A stretch of 64,000 nt of DNA from the NCBI GenBank assembly GCA_026122225.1, contig JANEZZ010001623.1, positions 703,501 to 767,500 on the forward strand, in the 5' to 3' direction. Position 1 is the first letter of the stretch. Every line of letters starts with the position of its first letter. The position numbers and the translations under genes were made by a program. The DNA comes from Heloderma charlesbogerti. Taxonomy: Eukaryota > Chordata > Lepidosauria > Squamata > Helodermatidae. Below, in pieces: positions 56,601 to 64,000 of this stretch. Under the pieces are notes generated by a model. The model was not told where the DNA came from and made no database searches. It was given only the letters and a program-made list of their open reading frames with translations.

Positions 56601-59218
56601 AATACCAGCATATTTTAGCTTCCAGCTCTTACTGCCAGTAAATAAGTCTTAGATAAGGCATTTCAACCTTTTAGAATGGAAAAGAACTGCACAAAAGCTG
56701 AGAAACCACCAAACGATCAGTGGTCAACGGGGAGAGGGGGCAGGGCCATCTGGGGAATCCTAGGACCCCAGGCGAGTTGGATTTGGCCCGCAGGACTGAG
56801 GCTTGATAGCCCTGTTGTAAGATCTCATCCTTAGACTATGGAACACTTCGCAACCCTGCTCCGTCCATGCTTATGGGTTGTTGAAGGCTCTTTGTAACCT
56901 GTTGAATGCGGTGTATTCATTTGCTGTAAACGCAGTAGCCCTGGCCTCCTCTGATTGAAAAGCCAAGGGTGACGGTTTTATTAACCAACTTTAGAAGAAG
57001 GAGCAGCAAACAGGCCCACTGGGCTGATGCTGTTCAGCACAGAATCCTTTCTTTGTTCTTATGTGTTTAAAAAACTTCTAGCCAGCCAGGCATGTGCATG
57101 GTTACAGATATTCATTTTATTCTTTAAAAAAAATGTATATTATCCTTTTCCTACACCAAAGTGGTGTTTATTCCCAAGTAAACATGTTTCGCTTGAGGGC
57201 AGCAGAAGCAAACTCCGTTTTATTCCATAGTATCATTATGGTGCTATGGTTTGCATTTAAAGTGTGAAACTGCACATACTCGAGTAAATCAGGATTAGCA
57301 AATAGGGTTTTTTAATTTTATTTTTTTAAACATACCAGGAATGTAGAAACAGTTGTGAAACATAAAATGGTGGGGGTGGGGTGGAAAAGGTTCCCCCTGT
57401 AAGACCATTAAGTATAGAATCTAACATTACCCAGCTGTACCACTGACATGTACTTTACACAGAGTTGAACTGGGGAAAGGAAGTATTAAACCTGTCAAAA
57501 TCAATTCTGTGATGAGGTAATTTCCTTTATATCTAGGGCTTGCTGGACTTCATTATTATTTGACCTTAAGCTTAATTAGGCATTCCACTTTTAAGCTAGC
57601 CAAGGCATAGAATACTTCCATGCTATCCAGGGCCAGTTCTTCTGCAGGGATGCTTTGGAACAAGTCTTGTGAAGAAATACACATGGAGAACGTTACACTG
57701 GAATGAGAACTCTACACAGGGCAAAGACAGACATAACCTTTTAAGACCAGTGAGGGAAGGCTGAAAATGCTTCCGCTGTAGTCAATACAAGCATTCAGTA
57801 ATAACATATATTTCTGTACATCAAGCTCTCAAAAGCTGGTTCATGTTCATGAAGCTCAGTTTGGAGAACATTTGGCCATGGAGGATGCCTTTTGGATAGT
57901 ACCCATAGCATCACATTCCCCCACCCATCCCCAAATTCCAGAGCACTTTTGCAATTGTGTTAAAGGCGTTTTCATTTTTTAAATGGAATGATGAATAGAA
58001 ATATATAAATATAAAGGGACAGAAGCTGTCTTAAAACATTTTAAAATGGTGGACCATCCCCCTTGATGCATGAGGGAAGGGGCAAGACTGACAACTTAAC
58101 CAGCATGTGTGCAAAGCAAGGTGCAAAGCCAGGATCAAATGTTGCATCTCTACGGGGCCGGCCCTAGGATAAGTAGCTCCCTGTGGTCAGCTTTGTAGGT
58201 CCACCCAGAGGGTTTATGGGGCCTAGTGTAGGTGTGATGTTGGGGGCCCTGCTGCCGCCCCCTACAAGGAGCCATGCATATGTGTACAAAGCTGGGGGCC
58301 ATATGTGAGAATCATTGCATGTGCAGACTGTATTTGAAGTGCTAAGTGCTCAGTAATGTTGGTTCAAAATAAAGCTGTGTTCCACTGATCTTTACCTAAC
58401 ACAAATGACGTACAAGTGGAAATTCAAAAATAAACCTACTTTAAAGCTAATTGAAGGAAGATCATTTTAGTAGTTAGTAACCAAACAAATTGTAGAACCT
58501 TGGAATAAAGGTTACCGACACTTGCTTTTTGCCACCCTAGCTCACTGCAGACAGTACATTAGAGAAACACAGCCACTGAGCTCAGCTTGGTGCCCCCTTC
58601 AACTTAGCTTGGCTCCCTTCTCAGCTCAGCACCTCGGGTGACCACCCACCTTGTCCACCCCTAAAGTTGGCCCTGCATCACTAACCCTTCACTCATAGAT
58701 TTTTTCAGAAAAGTCTGTGACCAGAAATTAGCTTTATGATGCTTCTTCTTTACCCAACCCTAAGGAGCAAATCTGCCATATCTAATGTCACAAATATATA
58801 CCAGTTTTAATCTGACAAATATTTGAAAGGCATATTATAATGTATTTTTGTTTTGTTTAAATATTTGTTTCAAGCTGCCCTTCAGCAAGTAAGGGAAACA
58901 TCAGTATATAATACAAATGGGACCTATAACACAGCCAGGCCCTTTCCCAGGATATTCCATTCCATTCTCCCCTGCCCCATTTTTCATTTCCCCCCCCAAC
59001 AGTCAAGTCAGCATTCTGTATCCACTGAGCATGCTCTTTTCAGGCTTCTGTCCCATTTCCACATTAATTCGCATTTAAAAAAAAAAATCTGCCTGAAGAT
59101 TTGGAATTAAATGTATAGTTTTAGATGTGTTTTCTCTCAATATATACATTTTAATCATACTTTCTCTCAATAGACACATCTTAAATTTTTTTTGGACCAG
59201 AGGATTGTGTTGCAACAT
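56601..59218. other. Intergenic, no recognised gene
   Basis: About 2.6 kb of AT-rich, unique-looking sequence. No exon or named repeat is seen. Confidence 0.45.
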
Positions 59219-59221
59219 TTA

Positions 59222-59662
59222 GAGAGCAATCCTATCGTCCCTGGGGAAGCATCCTAGAACCATTGGATAGCTTGAAAAAGCCCTCCAAGATGAGAGACAG
59301 CGCTCCGATCTCAGAATGGGGAGTCAGAGATCTGCTCCCAGACCCCTCCCCCTTGCAGCCAGCATGGTGAGAACCGCGCCTGCGACCTCAGAGACTCAGG
59401 AAAGGAGAGGTTCCAGTGGACCAGGAGAGGAGGAGACCAGAGAGGCCAGGATACAAGTTATCCTGAGCCTCCTCTCCTCCCCCTCTGAAGTGACCACATT
59501 AGACGGCCTGAAAAGCGCATCTAATGAAAATACGGGGGATTGGAGGATGGGAAGGTGAAGATCACCTCTGTCATTCCTCGTGCCCTGCCAGCTTTAGCCT
59601 GGCAGGGCATAGGAAACTATAGGTTTCCTAGTGGCAAGGGCACAATCGATAGAATTGCACCC
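59222..59662. mobile_element. Harbinger-like MITE with TTA target duplication
   Basis: The left end GAGAGCAATCCTATCG and the complement of the right end, GGGTGCAATTCTATCG, match at 13 of 16 bases. The flanks are TTA (59219-59221) and TTA (59663-59665), the TWA target of PIF/Harbinger transposons. Internal hairpins include TGCCCTGCCAG / CTGGCAGGGCA (59580-59610) and GGAAAC/GTTTCC. There is no transposase. Confidence 0.72.
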
Positions 59663-59777
59663 TTAGTGGAGTGAAAAATCCAATGGATTGCTACATTCCA
59701 ATCTGTACATTAGTGTGGATCTCTGGAGTTTGTATAGGAATTCACAAGCATCCTTAATAAGCAAAGATCATTTCAGA

Positions 59778-59905
59778 ACCAGCCTTCCCCAACCTGGTGT
59801 CCTTCAGATGTGCTGGACTACAACCCCTATCATCCTCAGTCAGCATTGCCAAGAAGAGTTGTGGTCCAAACACATCTGGAAGGCACCATGTTGAAGAAGA
59901 TTGCT
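59778..59905. repeat. Palindromic MITE (TTGGACTACAAC family)
   Basis: CAGCCTTCCCCAACCTGGTG at the left, then GTGCTGGACTACAACCCC, and GTTGTGGTCCAAACACATCT plus GGCACCATGTTGAAGAAG at the right. It is more diverged than 45602. Confidence 0.7.
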
Positions 59906-61194
59906 TCACACCAATGTATTTGTGTTTGTGGAGTTCAGGTGATGAATATTTGTCATGACATACTATATTGTGATGTTTATCTTGAACTGAGGAGGAAATT
60001 GTTAGATGGTTTGGCCATTCTGATGGCTTAGTTAAAAATAACTCACCTTCTGTCTTCCCCAGGGAAATATGCTACATTCAAAGTTGCAAGATTTGCTGTA
60101 GAAACTGAGAACAATATGTACTGCAACAAATGCCATAAACTGTCAAAATGTACATATGTATTAAGATATGACTTAAAAACATATGGACTGCCTACAAGTC
60201 ACCCTGCTTGCTTGTTTTCACTTTGGGTGCAGTTTTAATTAATTTTGTATTTTATCTGTCTTCAATGATGTTGAAGTTGTGCAATAAGTAGCGATGCCAC
60301 AAATTTCATAATTAGTCTGCTTGCTGATCAAACCTTGCCCATTCGTAATGCTCACCTTTTTAACGAGCCTGGACCAGTGGTTTACAAATTTGCTATTAAG
60401 TTTAGTATTGATCTCGAGCATGTGCAGTCTGTAGCTAAACAATGCTATTTTTGTGCATGCGTTGCATTGGTTGGATTAACCCTTTCTTTGTCTAATCTGG
60501 TGCTGCTTCCCTCCTCACCGCTGCCACTATTCTGGCTCTGCAAGAAGAAGGTGACTCAGCAGCGCATCCTCACCCTAAATTTTAAGTCCACCTCATCTCC
60601 TTAACAGCTTCCCTCATTGTCATTGCCGCCGCCGCCACAGCTCTGACTTGAAGAGGCACTACACAGTTCCAGACAACAGCTCCCAAGATGCACTTTGATG
60701 CATGTGCAGAAGATCATTTACATGGAACAAGAGTTCACTTTAAAAGATAACTTGCATCCAAGCCTATATGGGTGAGTTTGTTATTTTCAAAGTAAATAAT
60801 GAACTATCTTGGGGTGAGTTCACCCATCACTAGCAATAACCCAATTGATTAAACCACTGGTGGGTTGAAACCAGAAGTGGGTTACAGCCTGACCCAAGGT
60901 GGGTTGCAACAGTAGCACTACCACCGTACAAATGTGTGGTCAATAAAATTAAGAAATTGGATCCCAAAATGGAAGTTTGGACTAAAGGTGGCTGCCAGAT
61001 CTGTAAAGGTTGAAGAAAATTTGTCCCAGGAAGCCTCTGAGGGTTCTAACATGCCATTCACTGGCATAGATGTCAACAGACTTCGCAATACTCGTAAGTG
61101 CTCTGCTGGCCGGCTACTTAGGGATGTGATGGAGGCAGCAAAGTATGCCCACTTCGCTGCTCTCACTACCATGTGATAGGCACAACTATGTGCT
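59906..61194. other. Intergenic; one unexplained open frame
   Basis: No named gene. A plus-strand frame at 60934-61176 reads through 80 codons ending RLLRDVMEAAKYAHFAALTT. It looks once-coding, but I cannot name the source. The BovB fragment begins right after it. Confidence 0.35.
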
Positions 61195-61429
61195 TTTGTT
61201 GTTGTTCAGTCGTTAAGTCGTGTCCGACTCTTCGTGACGCCAGGCCTTCCTGTCCTCTGCTCTCCCCCGGAGTGTGCTCAAGTTCATATTCATTGCATCG
61301 GTGATGCTATCTAGCCATCTCATCCTCTGCCGTCTCCTTCTCCTTTTGCCTTCAATCTTTCCCAGCATCAGTGACTTTTCCAGTCTTCGCATTTGGTGGC
61401 CAAAATATTTAAGCTTCAGCTTCAGTATC
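61195..61429 (-). mobile_element. BovB LINE 3'-end fragment (copy 5)
   Basis: GTTGTTCAGTCGTTAAGTCG, CGTGTCCGACTCTTCGTGAC, TCTAGCCATCTCATCCTCTG and AATATTTAAGCTTCAGCTTC are the last 235 bp of BovB in reverse. A small deletion removes the CCCATGGACCATAGCA segment near 61239. Confidence 0.9.
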
Positions 61430-61689
61430 TGACAGACTTCAAATTGAATCTTATGCCACTTGTACTGTAGCCTGTTTCATTGCCCAGAGCTCCCCAGAAA
61501 ACCATGGTGCACTCCAGGCTTCACACCGTTGGAAAGGAAAGTCTAGTCCATCATTAGGCAAAGAATCTTAGTAGAAGAGAGGAAAAAAGTTAATTGTCCC
61601 TAGGACTGGGCATAAGGGATATGTGGCCAAGGAGCAAAAGCAGGAATGTCGTTAGGAGTGGCTCACCTGGGAATGGGTGATCTTGGACC

Positions 61690-62255
61690 TTTTTGAGCTG
61701 TTCCCGGATCTTTTGAGCTGTCCTAATTGCCTTTTTTTTTTTACATTTTCCCATTGACTTGCATTGGAAAACAAAAATGGCCATAACTATTTGAGTTTGT
61801 ACGATAAATACATGAAGGTTGGAGGCATGGTAGCCCCCATGCAGGTGAGTGAATATGCCAAATTTCAGGCAGTTAGGTCCAGTGGGTTTTGTGCTAATCA
61901 GAGGCAAAATTTGCTATTTTCAAGAAAATATGTCAAAGCAAAGAGCTATATTTTTTTTTCTGCTTCCACGTAAGTGCATGGAATTAGGGTTTTGGCAGTC
62001 CCTATAGAGATGACTGAGCCTGCCAAAGTTCAGACAGTTAGGTCCAGTGGCTTTTGTGCTAGCCACAGGTAAAATTTGCTTTTTCCAAGAAAATCAGTCA
62101 AAAGTAAAGCTATAATTTTTTTGTGCTTCCACATAAATTCATGGAATTTGGAAACCTGGAAGGCCCTTTGGAGCTGACAGAACCTACCAAATTTCAGACA
62201 GTTAGGTGCAGTGGTTTTTGCGCTAGCCATGCATAAAGTTTCCTTTTCTCAAACT
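61690..62255 (+). repeat. Diverged tandem repeat, about 165-bp unit
   Basis: The landmark CCAAATTTCAGGCAGTTAGG recurs in diverged form at 61856, 62021 and 62185 (spacings 165 and 164). Each is followed by CCAGTGG, TTTTGTGCTA, AAATTTGC and CATGGAATT blocks in the same order. At least three units, the outer ones partial. No gene is evident. Confidence 0.75.
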
Positions 62256-62778
62256 CGAAAACAAAAAGAGCTGTCAAGCAACCCAGGGGATTAGAGATCC
62301 TAATCAGGAGATGTTTAACATGACAATTAGGCGGTCACTATCCCTAATCTCTGGTGTAGGTTTTTTTGAGGTACAACAAATCTCTCTTCCCCTACTTTTC
62401 TGCTGTTACATGCCCACTGTTGGGAGCTTGCCTGCAATGCAATTTTGAAGAGGGAGAAAGAAAGGAAGAAAAAGCTCCCTGTGAAATACTGGTTTTTCAC
62501 ACTGCATCTGATTTTACTGCCCCAGACTGGAAACTTTGGCTACTGCAGAAGTTTAATAGCTTCAGTACAGTAAAGGATCCAATCAGCCTCCACAAACTTC
62601 CTTCTCCCCCTCCACTTTAATTTCTCCTAAATAGCTGTAGGACTCAAATAATCCCAAAGGGAGGGGTAGGACTATATGGCGTCATGATCAAGAAACTGCT
62701 GGGGTTTTTAAATAGGTTCTACAGTTTAAAAAAAGCTAGAAAAAGCCCTCAGCCACTTTACCTCATAAAGCTCATTTG

Positions 62779-62818
62779 TTTTGTTTGTTCAGTTGTTAAG
62801 TCGTGTCCGACTCTTCTA
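62779..62818 (-). repeat. BovB 3'-tail fragment
   Basis: TTTGTTTGTTCAGTTGTTAA and GTCGTGTCCGACTCTTC: about 40 bp of the BovB or BovB-mobilised SINE tail. Confidence 0.6.
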
Positions 62819-63203
62819 AGTACATGCAATCCTTACAAACCCTCCACAGCCTCCTAAATTCCTCTGAAGTACTACCTCTCTGAAAGGAGCCACTTAGCTT
62901 AGGGAATTCTCTCTACCCCCCACCCCCGCACACATTCCCAGTCACCATTCTTCTTTTCTTCTTCCCTCCCCTATCCTGTTCTTTCTTTCTCTTCTTTATT
63001 CCACCCAGAGCATATCTTGGGGAATTCTTAAAGAGAATTCTCTTTGGTGGGCAAGAGAAGTTCTGAACTGTATTTGACTTTATACAGACAAGGGGGTTGG
63101 TTTTTCTCCTTCTCCTCACTCACGTCTTTGAGAAGAGAGGGTTCACATGGTCACAGAGAAACAAAGCTGGGGCTGTTTTGTCAGTTGCCATTATTCAGCA
63201 ATA

Positions 63204-63405
63204 GGAAGGGCTGTAGCTCAGTGGTAGAGCACATGCTTGGCATGCAGAAGGTCCTGGGTTCAATCCCCAGCATCTCCAGGTATAGCTAGGAAAGAATCCT
63301 GCCTGAAACTTTGGAGAGCTGCTGCTGCCAGTCAGTGTCAACAATTCTGCACTAGATGGACCCAGGGTCTGACTCAGTATAAGGCAGCTTCCCATGTTCC
63401 TATGA
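63204..63405 (+). mobile_element. tRNA-derived SINE, well-preserved head
   Basis: The head has an intact Pol III A box TAGCTCAGTGG (63214) and B box GGTTCAATCCC (63257), in the order and spacing of a tRNA. The anticodon-loop region TTGGCAT suggests a tRNA-Ala-like ancestor. The body continues CCTGCCTGAAACTTTGGAGA and ends GACTCAGTATAAGGCAGCTT. Because the tRNA part runs straight into this family-specific body, which is shared with 65-256, it is a SINE and not a tRNA gene. Confidence 0.85.
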
Positions 63406-63477
63406 ACAGAAAACTTTAATTTAAAAAACAGAGGAGTTTTTGGTTTGTTTTTTAAGTGGAGGGGACAAATATTGCTA

Positions 63478-63655
63478 ATTTATGCAATCCTATGTATGCC
63501 AGCGAGAAATCCCATTATATTTAATGAGGCTTGCCCTCAGGAAAGCGTGCACAGGATTCCAGCACAAGTTACTTTGCAGGGAGGTTTGCACCTTGATGTT
63601 CTGCACATTTACTCAGAAATAAGTCCTGAGTTGTGAGCATGGTACTGCAAGCTTA
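63478..63655. repeat. Short dispersed repeat, two copies
   Basis: AGGCTTGCCCTCAGGAAAGC, GTGCACAGGATTCCAG and then TGCACATTTACTCAGAAATA, AGTCCTGAGTTG: diverged forms of the repeat at 2643. Confidence 0.5.
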
Positions 63656-64000
63656 ATACAGTGCCTCCCCAATTCCACCTAATGAATCGACTACCCTTTC
63701 AGCGCAGTCCTATGCATGTTTTGTCATTTGTGGGTTTGGTTTTTTTTTACATGAACTCTAGCTTTGGTGGTGAGGGAAATGGCACTTAGTAAATGCTCAG
63801 AGTTTCTCCATAACTTAGCCCTAGTTTTGAAAACAGACTCATTGGCTGAATCCTGGTGAAGTCTTGGTTGGCACAAATGAAGTTATGGGGAAGAAGATAC
63901 AATGAGAGCTTGTGCAGAGGAGGTAGAGAGGAGTTGCACAAAACAAGACATCTGTTTTGATGAAGAGTTGCTGGAGGATGGTAGGATGAGGAGGGAGGGT

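Noticed and set aside
63204..63276. Functional tRNA-Ala gene
   Set aside because: The A and B boxes are good, but the sequence runs into a SINE body shared with another copy, with no terminator directly after the acceptor stem.

Overview
This window is vertebrate nuclear DNA, most likely from a squamate reptile (lizard or snake). The organism call rests on its repeats. There are several BovB (RTE-clade) LINE copies, a Sauria-type SINE whose tail matches the BovB tail, CR1 LINEs ending in ATTCTATG repeats, 5S-rRNA-derived and tRNA-derived SINEs, a Tc1-like transposon and many hAT/Harbinger-like MITEs. I see no prokaryotic or organellar content.

I can support one host gene, KCNG1 (Kv6.1, a silent voltage-gated potassium channel subunit). 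It lies on the plus strand as two coding exons: 8169-8927 (T1 domain and S1) and 11987-12757 (S2 to the C-terminus). They join in phase at a GTAAGT donor and a CTCCAG acceptor to give 509 codons. A likely splice acceptor at 8117-8118 implies at least one upstream noncoding exon. About 4 kb after the stop may be 3'UTR, with candidate poly(A) signals at 13993 and 16794. A solo LTR with a clean 5-bp target duplication sits in that interval.

Layout. 1-8.1 kb: upstream or intronic DNA with SINE, CR1 and MITE remnants. 8.1-12.8 kb: KCNG1. 12.8-16.8 kb: candidate 3'UTR with the solo LTR. 16.9-19.9 kb: Sauria SINE and a 1.7-kb CR1 carrying a nested BovB tail. 22.6-25.9 kb: an antisense BovB split by a 966-bp hAT-like foldback element. 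26.8-27.6 kb: a second, 720-bp member of the same foldback family. 28-33.5 kb: CR1, SINE and MITE fragments. 33.9-38.2 kb: a decayed APE-type LINE with an ORF1-like frame and RT. 38.2-49.9 kb: MITE and foldback clusters. 49.9-56.2 kb: a dense nest of three BovB copies, a nearly open Tc1 transposase and palindromic MITEs. 56.2-64 kb: middle-repetitive DNA, a Harbinger-like MITE, a 165-bp tandem repeat and a tRNA-derived SINE.

The most unusual structure is the pair of hAT-like foldback elements at 23762-24727 and 26832-27551. Each has an 8-bp target-site duplication and TAGGG-type ends. Each is built as a palindrome of palindromes around a shared 40-bp self-complementary module (half-site CCGTGATAGGCTACGT, seven copies in all). 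Each also has a 41-bp direct repeat near its right end. Neither encodes a recognisable protein.
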